Shown here piece after piece: positions 21,701-36,700 of a stretch of DNA of 64,000 bases. Each line of letters starts with the position of its first letter. The first letter of the stretch is position 1. Under the pieces are notes generated by a model. That model was not told the origin of the DNA and searched no databases. It saw only the letters and a list, made by a program, of their open reading frames with translations. This stretch comes from Phallusia mammillata (lineage: Eukaryota; Chordata; Ascidiacea; Phlebobranchia; Ascidiidae), in contig QLIY01000113.1 in assembly GCA_003260075.1 (NCBI GenBank), positions 45,793 to 109,792 on the forward strand, given 5' to 3'. Both the position numbers and the translations under genes were made by a program.

Positions 21701-24700
21701 ATCATCTGTGGGGCTTCGACTACTAAAGAGATTCATTTTAGCGATGATACAGACCAAGTAGATACGTAGTAGGAATTTAAGCTTGACAATTTGTTTTAAT
21801 TTTTTGGTCATGTTTATACCTTATCTTATTCTAATGCTTGGTGGCTGGCTAAATCAGTATAACACCTTACTAAACCTGGCATACTATGGTTTGTATATGA
21901 GTGTGACTTGGTGACTTGCTGGTCTGCATTGACGCTTCAGGGATGAATCCAGTTATGAATTTATGTTGATATTTAATTATCTGATCTCTGCATATTTTAA
22001 GGATTTTGTATTGAGCTGCTAAAACACTAAACAGACTTAAATATAGTTGATTTGTGACAAATACTAGACACATTTTTTAAAAAAATGACTAAGTTGGGAG
22101 AGTTTTATTTCTGACAAGGAAATCCAACTAGTCTGCTCACATATGGGGGGGGGGAAGCCTCGTACCGCATTTGTTGCTTTAAATCATCTGTGGGACTTCG
22201 ACTACTGAAAATATTTATTTTAGTGATGAAACAAGTAGATAGTTGGAATTCAAGCTTCACAAATTGCTTTCATATTTCAGTTATGTTCAAACCTTATCTT
22301 GTTTTATTGCTTGGTGTCCAGCTGATTCAGTATAACACCTTACTAAACCTGGGTTACTATGATATGTTCATAAGTGTGTCATGGTTGGTCTGCATGAATG
22401 CTTTATGGTTGAGTTATGAATTTATGTTGATATTTAATTATTTGATCTAAGCATATTTTAAGGACTTTGAACACATAAAAGGCTGAACAGACTTTAAACA
22501 TAGTTGATTTGTGACAAATACTGGACACATTCTTTCAAATAAATGACTAAGTTAGGAGAGTTTTATTTCTGACAAGGAAATCCAACTAGTCTGCTCACAT
22601 ATTTCTTTTGACTTCTGTCTTGAATTGTGGATCATGGGATGAATGCAAATTTCTGTACCCAGTGTCTTGTATCTTTGCATCTGGAGAATAGATAGAAAAA
22701 TGTTGTCAAAAAAGAAAAGGGGAACTGCTTTTATGGTAAATGCCTAAAGCCAACACCATACTGATTATGAATTTAAATTCACATGTTAGTTTGATTAAAC
22801 CTTTGGTAAAAAGGGTAAAATTTTCTGAACAGTAATGTTGTAAAACTAATATAAGGTCATTGCAAATTTTTCTCAAATATTTAAACTGTTTTACATTCTT
22901 ATATCTTTTTCATGAAAACAATGCTTTACCTGTTTCATAATAATTATCCTCCATGGTATCATACTGTTCTGTTTTTGGTTGAATATTGCAGCCAGACAAT
23001 GATGTTATTTCTTCAACAATCGGTTTGTGATCATGGGGCAATAGGATTGTGTCAACAGGAATATTACTTGCAAATTCTGGAGGACTTTCAATTGATTTTC
23101 TGGGTGACCGTGGATTTGTCCTACTTGCTGTTCTGACAGCTAAAAATGTTTGGATTATTAGTCAACATCTGCATTCAAGTTTTCCCACCATTTTTTTAAA
23201 CAGACAGATCCTGTTAATTGAATATCCAATTTGTAAAGCTATTATCTTTAACTGGTGGATTTTATCATCAATTTACAAGAATGAATTTCAAACTCTGGCC
23301 TGTCATAGTTAAGAAAAAACCCCACATTGTAAACATGCAAATTGAAGTTGATATTAGATAGGATTCTCTGAATTACTGCACACAATTATCAGAATACATT
23401 TAAAAATGTAGCTATTTGCCAAGTTTGCAACTTACATTGACCAAGTGTCTTTACATGTCAGAGATTTTCTTACGGAGGTGGACCGACCATGAGATGCGTA
23501 ATCCGCCCGTTACTTTCGTAATAGTTGCGAACTGAAACAACATTTGGTCAACATAAGCTGCAAACTGCAATTGTAAAATGTTGTAGCATCAAAGACTTTG
23601 TGTCTTCCAATTCCATTTTTTCATCTTATTGAAGTCTTAGTTAATTAGTTGTCTTAAAATTTCTTTGACACTTTTTTTCTTAGCCTAATTTTTTCACAAA
23701 CATCTATAGTTACTTAATTCCTGGGTAAAACTGAGCTGACAGATGTTGGTCCTTACGTTTAGAAATAGGCCTAGCTGGTGGTAGAGGTTGATTGGCAGTG
23801 TGCGTTCTTCTTGGTGGAGTGGGGGAATTTCGTGGTGAGGTGTTCACTTTGTCGGTGGCAGTCGTTGCATTTTTCGGCTCACGACTGATGTTAAACAAAC
23901 ATTCATAGACATCAGGCCTACATAAAAACAATCAGAGCAGTTTTCAAACAATTGCCCTAAAACTTAAAATAACACAAAAAATGGTGTCAGCCAATTAAAA
24001 AGAAGTGTTGCTTATTCAATAGACATTACAACTTTTTTTTAGTTTTACAGATCGAAACATTTCATCTGTTAAGGTTTTTCATCCTATTATCTGGATCATT
24101 TTGTTTATCTTTCAATGGGCCGCAGTTTGTGATTTCAGAATGCAATAGAAGAGAATTCATGATTGCATGCAACTGGCTGAAAACATCTGCATAAAAATAA
24201 ACCACTGACATGCAATTGGTAGATAAAATGTCATGAAATATTACACAAACACTTCACAAATAAAAACCAGGATTGGGATTTTTTTTTAAACATAAAATTA
24301 CAAAAGGAGTGTGGGGGGGGGGAATCTGTTAAGGTTTTTCATCCTATTATCTGGATCATTTTATTTATCTTTCAATGGGCCACAGTTTGTGATTTCAGAA
24401 TGCAATAGAAGAGAATTCATGATTGCATGCAACTGACTGAAAACATCTGCATAAAAATAAACCACTGACATACAATTGGTAGATAAAATGTCATGAAATA
24501 TTACACAAACAATTCACAAATAAAAACCAGGATTGTGATTCTTTTTTAAACATAAAATTACAAAAGGAGTGTGTTATGAGGACTGTAGAGTTAAAAGTAT
24601 GTTGGTATAATCAAAGCTTGACATGAAAGTTTTAATAAGAGATCATTTTTACACACTTGTGTCCTCCACTTTTGAGGAGCTCGATGAGGTTTCCTATTGT

Positions 24701-27700
24701 TGCGTCATCTTTTTTCACTTTCTTCCACTCTTCAAGATACATCAAGTTGCCTCCCCATTCCAACTCCTGTTGTGATTCTTTTTGGAGTCTAATTTGATTG
24801 AAATAGTGGATTTTCATTAAAAGAAATTAACTATATGAATAAATCTTAATAAAATTAAACAAAACGTATCTGCACCATGGTTGTTCAATACATACATTTT
24901 CATTTTGGGGTAAGCTCGCATTAAACAAAGCCTTTAACCACTTTTAAATTAACTAGTGTTTTTGTTTTCTTTTTAAAAAGCATTTCCAAAGTGCACTGTT
25001 GATTCTGATTCTTTAGTTAGTCACAAACTAAATCAAAACCCACTTAATTCAAAATTCAAAGGTTCAAAAAAAACTAATCTATGTTTGTTTCTAATCTCAA
25101 AATGTGCATTTTTGTGTGTAGTTTAAAATATTGTTTCAAATATCTAAACTCAGGTTTCTCACTTAAGAGTTTTTGCCAAAGGGTTGTTGACGACTGGTAG
25201 CACGCGAGCAAGTCTTTCCAAAATATCGGTGGTTACTTTTCGTTGCAGTAACAATTGTTTAGCTGCCTGTTCGGAGTTGGTATCTTTGTTCTTTTGCGAA
25301 CTTGCAGAACTTCCCATTTTACAAAAACTTTTTACATTTGTTTTCAATAACATACCAACTAAAAAAGTTATATTAACGGTTACAAGAAGCAATTGAAGTT
25401 AAGGTTTCCAAACAAATGATGACATGTAAATGAAAGAAAGTGTAAATTCTGTTTGTGTACAATTATATGACTTATATTTCTTTTTGACTCCTCTCTGCTA
25501 CATCTTCAACAAATTGTTTGCAAACAATGCATATTAAAATATATAAACCCGAGAAGCTGCTCTCTGAAGTTGTATTTGATGCATTTAATTAATAAACTTT
25601 TGTTATTGTTTTTCAGGCCAAACCAGAGCATGGAATCACACTGGACACAATCTTTCCTGGCACATTAGTGAAGTTTACCCCTACCAAGGTAAAATAACAC
25701 ATTATTTTGTGTGTCTAATACGATCAGAATATAAATGTTGACTGAATAGGTCATTTCTTATTCTTACATGTGGATCACTTAACACTGTTAAAAATAATAT
25801 TTTTGTACCTTGTAAATACATTCTTTTGTTAAAATGTTTATAAACTGATGTATTTGCTATCTATATGCAAGCGGTTTTGTTTTCAAACTCACATTGCCTA
25901 CAATTCGCACTCAAGAAATATCGACACTAATTCACTAATTGTATTAATATACAATATATCTTTAAGTGCAAAAAAACTTCCTTAGCCCTTGGTACTAATG
26001 GCTTTTATCACCCTGTGTCACTTAGTTGTTTTAAAAAAAGCAACTCTTTTACTTAAACTTGGCCTTTCTAGTTCACCTAATGGCACATCTTTATTTCCTG
26101 ATTTGCTTTTTTGTTCCAATCCTGCCAATGTAACATAGTTAAACTATCCTTTTTTCCTAATACACATCTTAAGAAGTGGAAGCCAATCGATTGAAGTACA
26201 CTTGTTACATCAGCCAGGAGAGAGACTTTCACCATTGTAACCTCAAGGACGGCTTAACTAATTACAAAAACCCTAAAGTGTTTACAGCAATTTCAAGTTT
26301 TCTTATTATTATATTTGTGGTTTTATGTCAATCACCAATTGTTGTCATTCAGTACAGGTGCAAATATTTCAAACAATGCTTATGTTCTGAAGTGGACAAC
26401 TGACCTATTGTTATGTCACAAATCTGTCGAATACTTGAAATATAGCAAAAATTTTAAAACTTTTGTTTTCGAAAATCTTTTTTTAGGCGCATTTTCATTT
26501 GAATGCACTTAAAATTACATATATGTTCAAATTTTGGTTGTACTTTGAAATGGTACATTTTGAAACATGTAAGTTTCATGTTGTACACCATTGATAACAA
26601 CAGTGATTGTTTAAACTTATTCTAACATGCATTGCTCTGCTCAAGTCACACTTTCAATCTGTGTCCAGTGTTCTCAATTGGTGCCTGCAACCTAAAGTTA
26701 TTTTCAGAAATACACAATATTTAACTGTTCAAGCTCCTGATGCTTTTAAAAATATAAAATAGATGTATCATATCATCAATTGGATCACAGGGATGCAAAA
26801 AACATTTGGGTTGTGGCACAAAAAGAGCTACAAAAGAGTGTTGTAATCCAGTTTACTGACCAACATTTCAAAGAATGCAAACCTAACAGTAACAGACAGA
26901 ACACATTGAAAATAATCTGGCAATCTTAAAGCAAATTAAATCCTGCTGTTTTATTACCTAATATGTTGTATCTATCCAAATTTCTTAAATTATGGTAACT
27001 AATAGTGGGCTTATGGATTTAAAGCTGGTTAATTTCTTATTTTACACCTTAAAGATTTTGCAAATTCTGTGCAAAATTGGATTCAATGTTTCGGGGACGT
27101 CAAAAAGTTAATGTGAATCAAAGGTTGAATTACACAGTTCTAAGGTTTCTTGTTTTTATGTTTCAGACATTACATGAAGGAACGATTGGAAAATTCCTTG
27201 ATTTTGAGGGGAGCATCTCAGTTTTAAATTCACAAATGATTTCTCAACAAAAATTTGATGATAAAGCACAACAGGGGGACGACATGGAAACAAATGAAGT
27301 CGCTCAACCGAAACACAAGAAGAAAAAGAGAAAGGGAACTGAAAACAATCGAGATGAAAATCAGACTAATACCAGTTTTTCAGCTGATGATAAAAGCATT
27401 GTCGCTTGTATTTTGTATGTAACATCTGGAAAACATGTTGCCTTGACAACGAATCCGAAAGTTTGGAGAGACGAACAAAGGAATGAGTTCATCGATTTGC
27501 ATCAGGTAACACACTTTACGTCCCACCAACGTTCACCCCAGTCATTGTGTTTACTCACATTTCGTGAACCTCACTTTATTGGGCCTCGGTCACATAACGC
27601 CTTATGATACAGTGTAGCTGCAGCATGTTTAACCATTATCCACCAATTGTGCCCTCCACTGTTTTGAGCTCAGTAAGGTTGCGCAGTTATTTCCAGCTTG

Positions 27701-30700
27701 GTGATTGTTTTAGTGAAAATTGTGTCACCAGTTGTCTTTCACCAAGCGAAATAAACTAATCTTTTAAAAATGTTTACTTTAACATAATTAACACCAATCC
27801 TTGCTATATAGAAACATTTTTGTGTATACTTCTTATTTTGTTCTGCAGGAAAGATATCCAGTCGGACACAGATGTAAAGTAAAAGTTTTGAAGATTATTA
27901 AAGGAATGTGTGTGCTATGTCAAGTATGTATTTGTAAATCTATTGTAGCCTAGTTTATATAATTGTGATGATTTGATAGTAGTTGTGCTGAGCTAATAGT
28001 GTTTTTTATCTCAGTTTTTAACAAAAAATTAATAATGGTTACTTCTATCTGAAGTAAGTAAGCTATGTTTCAAATCCTGCAGATTTCCTTTTTAGGTTAA
28101 GTTACACTCAATGCTATGAAACAAAATGTATAAAAATGATATTTTTTAAGTCATTTTTTGGGGTTAACTGTTATCCGAACAGTTCATCCTAGGTATAACT
28201 ATGTTTTTATGACATTAAACAAGGCAAATTAAATGTTGAACCTGCTTCTAGTCACTTAGATTATATCATCACTTTTGTGTTTTGCAGACGGATAAGAATG
28301 GCCCATATGGAATTATATTTCAACGAAACTTGTCGGATCAAAAAAGTGAGGCTGAACTAGTAAACTTGCTCAACAACAAAACAATAAAAGCTCGGGTCAT
28401 CGACAATCTACAAGTTGATGGAGTTTTGGAATTAAGTGCAAGACAGTAAGTTTTCTGTGTTACAAAATGGTGAATGTCCTATATTTTAAAATATCTCAAA
28501 ACGTTTTTTGTCCCTATTTTGTACCTAAACCCTCTATTGCTTTTTGAAAAATAATTAAAAAACTATTCAAACAAATATTCATCAATATGATCTGCTCTAA
28601 GCATTCATGTAGACAAGCAATTACAGAACAAGTATATAAAGACCACTAATGTGGGTGCAAATAGTTCGTTGTAATCTTTCCTTGGGATTTTTAAACAAAT
28701 ATTAATTTGCTGCAGGAGAAAAGGCTTTGATAAATTGTGTTTTTCAGGAGTATTCTGGAAGCCACATTTTTTCGCTATCAGGATATTATTCCTGGTGCTT
28801 TGGTTCAAGCTAAAATCACTGAAGTCAACTCGAAAGGATTCCAGGTTTTACTTGGTTCTGGAGAAGGTGTGTAGCAAAGTAGCCGATACTGATGAAGCGA
28901 ATAACAGGGATGGGTCGAGCCGTGCCAGAACCCGATTACTCGGTACCGAGCATCGCTATTTCTCGGTGCTCGGCCGAGAAGTTGCACAAACTGGCCCGAG
29001 CATTAATTTGCATATCCATGCTCTGCATACGGAACTAGGGTTTGAAAGGGCATTCAAACACAAAAATGCTTGTTTTATTAAATGCATCATAACGCGTATT
29101 TCAGGGGTCTGTACACCTTAACACACCGCTGGTGACGTACGGGACCTAGGAAAGCTACAAATCTAGCAAGGAATTCCAGCAAAGTCCTGTGCCCCCTTAA
29201 AAAATGAAATGGCAACCCGTGTTGGAATTCGGTACTAATTTCGGCTTTAAACAGGTCGAATAGAGTAAAAAAGAATCCGTAATCGTGAAAAACCTCAATA
29301 TAGGCAAATAGTGTGTGAAATAGTCGATTAAATTAGGAATAAAGTGATTTTCAACACACACTTAGTTATGCGCATTAAAAAAAGAAAATGGGTTTTGTGG
29401 TTGTTTCTGGTGAAAACTCCTGTTGCCCCCCAGAACACAGCTCGTGCCCCCCTGGGGAGCCATGGGCCCTAGTTGGGAACCACTGTGCTAGACCGAGCAT
29501 TAACTTGCGATGCTCGGTATTCGACAAAACATTTGGGGTTTTGACATGCCATATTTGGTGATTGTTAAAAGTCATGGAAATTAAACTTACCTTTCACAGT
29601 TGCTAACTGTGTTGTGTAATGTTTAGTTTAAGCTGGTTTCCATCAAATCGATTGTACCCCATTTTTAACCCTTATTAGGGGGTTCGTAAATTATAAAATA
29701 TACGGAAAACATTTTTTTTTTTCATTTACTGTTTTCAGGCAAATCCTTTAAATCTGGTGGAAATCTCCGCGGTTACGTTTCTCGCATCCATTTCTCAGAC
29801 ATCATCCTACAAAAACCGGAGAAAAGGTTTAACGAGGGTGACGTCATCACTTGTCGGGTGCGTATTTTGCTCACCGCTAGAGGTCGCTATAGATCAAGTC
29901 ATGAAACCTTAAAGTTTTGCTAAACAGTCAAAGCATACACGTTTTTTTCCAAACTTTGTGCGTAATTTAGTGCATTGTAGGTAGTATTTTTTGTTTTAGA
30001 ACCATTTTAGCCAGAATAATTTTGTTTTCAATTTTTGAAATTTTTGACAAAAAAAATGTTTTATGACAATCATTAAATTAGCATACATTATATAAGCGGT
30101 ATGGTTAGTAACACAAATGACAGAAAAATTGCAAGTTTTTGTCAAGACTTTCAGGGGAGTGTTACTAAAAAACACTTTATTCCGAAGGAGTTACCGCAAA
30201 AAAAAACGCAAATAAGATGAGTAAATTATAATTAAATATAGGTATAAGATCTTGCTGTTTATTACAAAAGGACTGTAAGACATTTAATCTGCGTTGTTTT
30301 TTTCATTGCAAATCTGGAAACAAAAACTTAAAAATATATATTTCACCTCTTGGCATCGTCAGTTATTCAAATAGAAATTAGTTTCAAAATATATATATAT
30401 ATATATATTTTCAGGTATTAACAGTAGATGGTATCCGGCACCACCTTCACCTCACCCACAAACCAACACTGGTTCATACCAAGTTACCAGTTATAACCGG
30501 TTACGACCAGTTACATCCGGGTGACATCATACACGCCTTCGTTATTAGCGCTAAGCAAGTTGGGTAAGTGTTGCAATTTTTATCTATCCTACTTTATTTT
30601 ATTGTAAAGGTGAGAACTTATTAAAATGTGAGACCACCATTTAAAAATTGCTTGGTGACGATAAAGCAGTGATTCTCAATCTTATACGGACCGCGTACCA

Positions 30701-33700
30701 CCTGACAAATTTCTTTATCGCTGCGTACCACCTCCTAAACCCTGTTTGAATGGATAGACCAAGAAATAGGGCCATTTTCTCGCCCTGACATAGTCTATCA
30801 TATTTCGTAATTTCAAAAGACTGTACAAGACACGAGTTTCGCCCAAACCAGGACTGAGTAATTGGGTCAGTTGAGTTGCAATTTTAGATCAGACTTAAAT
30901 TAGGTATGATAGAAAGCTGCTCGCGTACCACCTGAAAAGTCCTGGCGTACCACTAGTGGTACGCGTACCACAGNCGATAAAGGAAAGTTAGGGCACATAG
31001 AAATAAAAATATTGTGTTTCGTGTTTTTCTGTAATGCAGTGGTTCTAAACCTGATGGTAATAAACCCCTGATTTGTATATTTCATCGGGGTAATTGCATG
31101 GTTTCGTGACGTCATAGTCGGTAATTTGGGTTTTGTAGAAAGTGGGTAAATGAAATAAACCTGGCTGTTCGCGGTGTAGGGGTAACGATAAAAAAGATTA
31201 AGAACCACTGGTGTAAGGTATCGATTTTGGAGTTTTCTTAACAAAGGCTTACTGAATTCAAATACTTCCAATTCTTACCTTCGCATTATTAAATCTTTAC
31301 TCACTTTTGAGCGCAATAATTTCACCTGTACGTCTCTTCTTTATAGAAAGCAACGTCAACTAATTTCTGCCTCTTCTATGTTTTCAGTTGCGTGGTAAAA
31401 ATGTTCAACAACGTCACAGGTCTTGTTCCACGACGCGAGTTATCTGCTGATGACGTCGAATTCCCAGAGAAAACCTTCTTTGTTGGCCAGGTACGTTTTT
31501 CATAGTTGTTTTTGTTTGCATTGCATTTTTTACTTTGTTTCTGTTAACGTGTAAGTTCCAATTTAGCGTATTAAATAGCGTATTAATTCCAATACTGTAT
31601 TAAATCAGTCCTGATAAAACTGTCATGTGACATGGCAAACATTTTATTGCATACACCAAAAAACGTTGTCAGTCTGCCGAATATTGTGGTTGTAAAGGTG
31701 TTGAGTACCTAATTGTTTGCCTAAAGCAGCGGTGTACCTCATAATGCGTAAATAGTTGCGCATTTCCGGCAAACTGTTTTTTTTTTAATTCTCATTAAAT
31801 TTCCGCTCCGTACCACAACTGGTTGGGCCAACATTTCTCTTTTTTGTGTTTCTGGGCGTACGCTGACGTAACACACTATAAAGTGAAGTTATAAGCGGGC
31901 CTAAAATAGGGGCACAAGTACAAAAGTACAAAACCTGAACCGAAACCGTTTTTTGTTTAAAACCAAACGTGAATCAGACCAGAAATTCTGTAAAAAGAGA
32001 TTACTTTTACTTTCTGGACCAATTAAACTCCGCGATTCTCAACTTTATAATGCCTACTATAAGAGGTATATATAGATCCTGTGCGAATCATTATTATTTA
32101 CTCCAATTAACAGGTGATGAAATGTCGTGTAATCTCGTGTGAAGCTGATGCACAGCGATTATTGTTGTCATTCTGCCTCAAACCGAAACAACACAATGTT
32201 AAAGATGCGAGGAAGGAAAAATCAGACACCGGGCGTATCAAAGTTGGTCAGGTAAGGAAAAGTATTGATGGGTTTAGGTTGTGAAATCATTAGCACCAAG
32301 TTAGGCAAACGACCGGACCATTTAAACCAAGGTTTCTACTTTTAAGCATTAGCAGATGGGTATCAAAACTTAGGATTGATTGTTTTGCAACCTGTATCGC
32401 AAGCTGAAAAAAGATTATACATTCACAGAACCATTCAATGAACATATCTATTTTCCGGTATACCAACATAAGACATGGCTGGTTGGCACCTTTGTCCAGC
32501 GAAAAGAAAACCACGCTGGTGTTCACAAAACTTAAGAAACGAGCCTAAAACTTGCGTTGTCGATTTTTGAGAACAGTAGTCATATATTGCCGTTATAATT
32601 GCATGCTATTGTATGCACCAACGGCGCTAGAGAGAAGCCCAATAAGCAAGGGACCAAAACAGTTGGCGTGGTGAAGAAGCGCAAAATTAATAGTGAAATC
32701 AGATGGATTGTTTTCTGGTTTTCAAAGTCCTGTTGCTTTGCGACCCCCAGAAATAAGGAACCATGTATAAATGAGATTTTTATTTCAAAAAATCCCCAAG
32801 GGGTAAACTTGATATGTAATGTTTTGGGTATGCGAAATACGTGTCTTTGGTGGCTAAATTGTGTCTTTGAAATCTACAAAATGGTAACAGATACTGCGAA
32901 GAAAAAATAAAAGTCTTTGTGCTGTTGGGTGAAGTGGGTTACGAACCACCGTATTTTATGCGTAAAGCCGTTCGTGTGTTTAGTTTTGCGCTTTTTGGTG
33001 TTGTTTAGACATCTTTACACACTGATCTTTTAAAAGTTCCATAACATATGACTTACACGAAACACACAAGTGTTCTCTGGAACGGTTTCACGAAACAAAA
33101 AATTCAATGTTAGATACAAAAGTTTAGTAAGTGTGTGTTTGTTTCCGTGATTACGTCCATCTTAAAGTAAAGTGGGGTGGAGCCACAAAAATAGCAACCT
33201 CTAATTCAGGGATGTGCATCATGCGGCCAAACACCAATCATTGAATGTTCCAAACTGTTTTAATGAAGTGCTAGCGAGTTTATTTTGTGTTTTTTTTTGC
33301 ATTCCAATGCGTTATCAACTTTTGTCACAAAAGGATGCGGTTTTGCAGTTGAAATTTATTCATTGCATTCGATCAAACAGTTATAAGGTTTCACTGCCCT
33401 CTAATCTCTAATCTTCCAAAAAAACTTGTAATCGGGAAGTACTCCGTCATAGCACTCAAGTGAACCCGGAGTAAGTCGGAATCTCACTTTTCCTCCCCGC
33501 CTTTCTTATGTCACGCCCACTTGTAAGTAGACCCCGCCCACTTCTCGTGTTGTGAATACAAAGGAAGCGAGTCCCACCCAGATATGGATTCGCCCGCTTT
33601 AAACGAGGCCTTTCCCTCTGCACTGCGACTTCACCCACACAACAGTACACAACTTTCACTCCTACTCAAAATTTCAAGTGTTGGTTTAACACGGATTTAA

Positions 33701-36700
33701 GCGACAAACATGACTAAACCCTGGGTGACAAAGGTGAAGGTTGATTTGACATCCACGTTTTCATAATAATTGGGTGATATGGCGCCATACCATTTTCAGT
33801 GTATTTTTACTTTTGTATAAATTAGACACCGTAAACGATGAGATTATCCTAGCATCCCATACGTTTACCCATAAATATTTTTCTCTTTTCCCTGACTGAA
33901 ATTATGATACTGGTTTGGGTTTAGGTTAGGTCATTTTTCGTACTCATTTTTTGTAGTTTTTGCTTTATTATTGTTTTTTTTTTACTTTAACCTCCCTAGA
34001 ACATTTAAATTAGCCCTTGTTTTATCAGATCGTAAGCGTAAAAGTAAAGGACAGCGTCGAATCCGGATTAGAAGTTGAAATTACTGAACCTGTGACAACC
34101 GACAACAAGAAACACTTCAATCTTCCAACCACACATTTATCTGACTTCCCAACGCTTGCTAATGAAATCCACTCAACTTTGAAGCAAGATTCCGTGGTAC
34201 AAGAATGTCTAGTGGTTTCCATAAAACCTAAACCCGTTGGTAAGTATTAAGCGTTATGTGTTAAAACCAGTGGTTCCTAACCAGTTTATTATCTTTCACT
34301 CTTTTAAGTTTAAGTTATGAAAAGAACTTGTAAAGTACCCAAACTTTACGTAAGTGCCTGTAACTCTAAAAATGTAAAAAAGTGATTTGTTGCTTCCAAA
34401 AGGTTAAGAACCACTCATAAATTAAACTGTTCTCATTATTGGGGGGGGGGAAGTTTTATCATGTTTAGCTCTTTGAAGTTTATGAAAAGAACTTGTAAAG
34501 TTTGGGTAGACTTTACGTAAGCGTCTGTAACTCTAAACATGTAAAAAAAAGTGATTTGTTTCTTCCAAAAGGTTAAGAACCACTCATAAATTAAACTGTT
34601 CTCATTATTAAAGTCTTTTAATTGCAATATATGTCACAATATACAAGTTGTTTAGTCCCAAACAATTTGTGATTTTAGCAACACTATTCACCGACTTGAA
34701 ATGCGGTTTAATCACTTTATTTTACTTTTGCAGTTTCACGTAAACCGTTGTTGGTGAAGTATCTGCGGGAACGACTCATGCGTGACGAGGGCAATCTGAC
34801 CTTCAGTGACCTTGAACCCAACATGACCTTGCCAGCCTTCATACGTCACATTGCCGATTATGGCGTGTTTGTGGAAATTGGCAACGGATTGGTTGGACTC
34901 TGCCCGAAATCAGTAGGTCTTGACTTTTATGACGTAATACTGATCTGAGTGACGTAACTGTGTTTTACTTCATGCTTGGTGACACGTTTGTGTGTAACGG
35001 ATGGTATTATTGGGATAGAATGTTACTATGTAAAGCACTGGTCTTTTATAAGATGTTTTGCTGAAACACATTACTACCTTAACAACTGATTTGTTTCTAA
35101 ACTTTTCTTACAAATTGGCTTGTTTTAAATGCGTAAGATCAGAAACGAATGGCATTGAAAAGTAAGTTTTTTCTTCCGCCACTTATGTTTAACATATATT
35201 TCGTCATAAAACCTATCACAACAAAAGTCGAACTAAAATTTGTGTTTGGTCAGATGAGACTTTTAAACCCCGTTTTGATTTATTCAGTTGCCACTTGTTA
35301 TAGGTGGCACAAACATATACCAACTCAGCTTAGACATCCCGTGGTATTCTTCCATCATCACGCCATCGCTTTTTGAAATGACGTTGTAACGTTACTTCAC
35401 AATTACCGTAGCAGGGACGGGTAGAGCTACTAACACGATACGTTTCTCCTGATCCAAAAGTGCTTAATTTTCGACAGGTGGCGCAAAGAGCACTTTTTTC
35501 ATTTAAAACGGTATATCTCAAAAAATGCTAACGGTTAGGGCTATTAGGGTTGGGGTAAGGTATTAGCACTTAAAATTCAATAAAACTAACCCAAAAAATT
35601 AGTTACTAATGTAAAAATTTTATGTAAATATTTCCCAGCCCAACCCATTTATAGCCGCTAAATAAATAATTCAGCTCTTTACGCCACCTATCAAAAATTA
35701 AGCACTTTTGGATCAGGCGAAACGTATGGTGTTAGTAGCTCTACCGCAGGGACGCAATACGTATAGGTTTGCTGTTGTGTTTGAAATTAAGGCCCAACTT
35801 TTTGAGAAACACCCAGGTTTACTTTTTTGACAAAAACAAAAGAAAATGCACAAAATACAAAATGTGGATAAGAACGTTAAGGATTTGCGTTTCCTGCAAT
35901 TCCACTATAAGGCAAAACGCCACAGGTTAGCTTTCAAAAATTAAACGGTTTGTGCTCTTTTATTACGAACGCTGTCAAACAACATCAAATTTACAAAAAT
36001 ATTCAACACAATTTAAGCTCGGTGGTCTAATGAAGAGTCAATCAGCGGTTCTTAACCTTTTTTGTGTTGAATATTTGCCGCCTAAAACAATTGCCTTTGT
36101 TCATTTACCCCTAAATCATGTAATATTTGCGACTTTGGCGTGGTAAAGTCATGCACGCTTAAAATTAACTGATATAACTTTGTTTAAAAGTAGCAAACAC
36201 ATAACAACATTGAGACGATGCTAAAAAAATTAGGTGTCATGTTAAAAATGATTCATTGTTTCAATAAACTGTTAGTAATTTTGCTCTTTAAATTCACACG
36301 TTTCGCTCATTCAGAACCGACTTGGTTGGGGTTAGGCCTACCCCACTGTCGACATTTTGGGGTTCCGCGCCCCCTAATCTAGGACTACTATCACGACAAT
36401 TGGGGGAACGACAATCTGGAGTATTATCAGACATCAGTGCACCACGAAATACGCGCCTGTTATTCCCACGTGGATGTGGGGGAAAGTAATAATGACGAGT
36501 GCGTACTGGTGTTGCTGTGGGGGTTGCTGAAAGATTTAAACTTGACCTGTTATTGTTCGCTGCCCGTCTTCTGGTGTTGATCAGAATAATAACCACCATC
36601 AACCACCCCATGTTGGTACCAACAAGCAGAAGCAATGAAGGGCATTGCTGGGTATCTTGGTTTGTGTTCTCAGAAGGGTTTCCCGTAAACTCTGGGACTG

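Noticed and set aside
19277..21722. Calling the NHL gene a TRIM2/3/71-type TRIM-NHL protein
   Set aside because: The upstream exons contain no RING, B-box or filamin domain; they encode a death fold and a Pro-rich linker.
32599..32910. 103-residue plus-strand frame in PDCD11 intron 15
   Set aside because: Overlaps hAT-like fragments, unusual composition, no splice sites to make it an exon.
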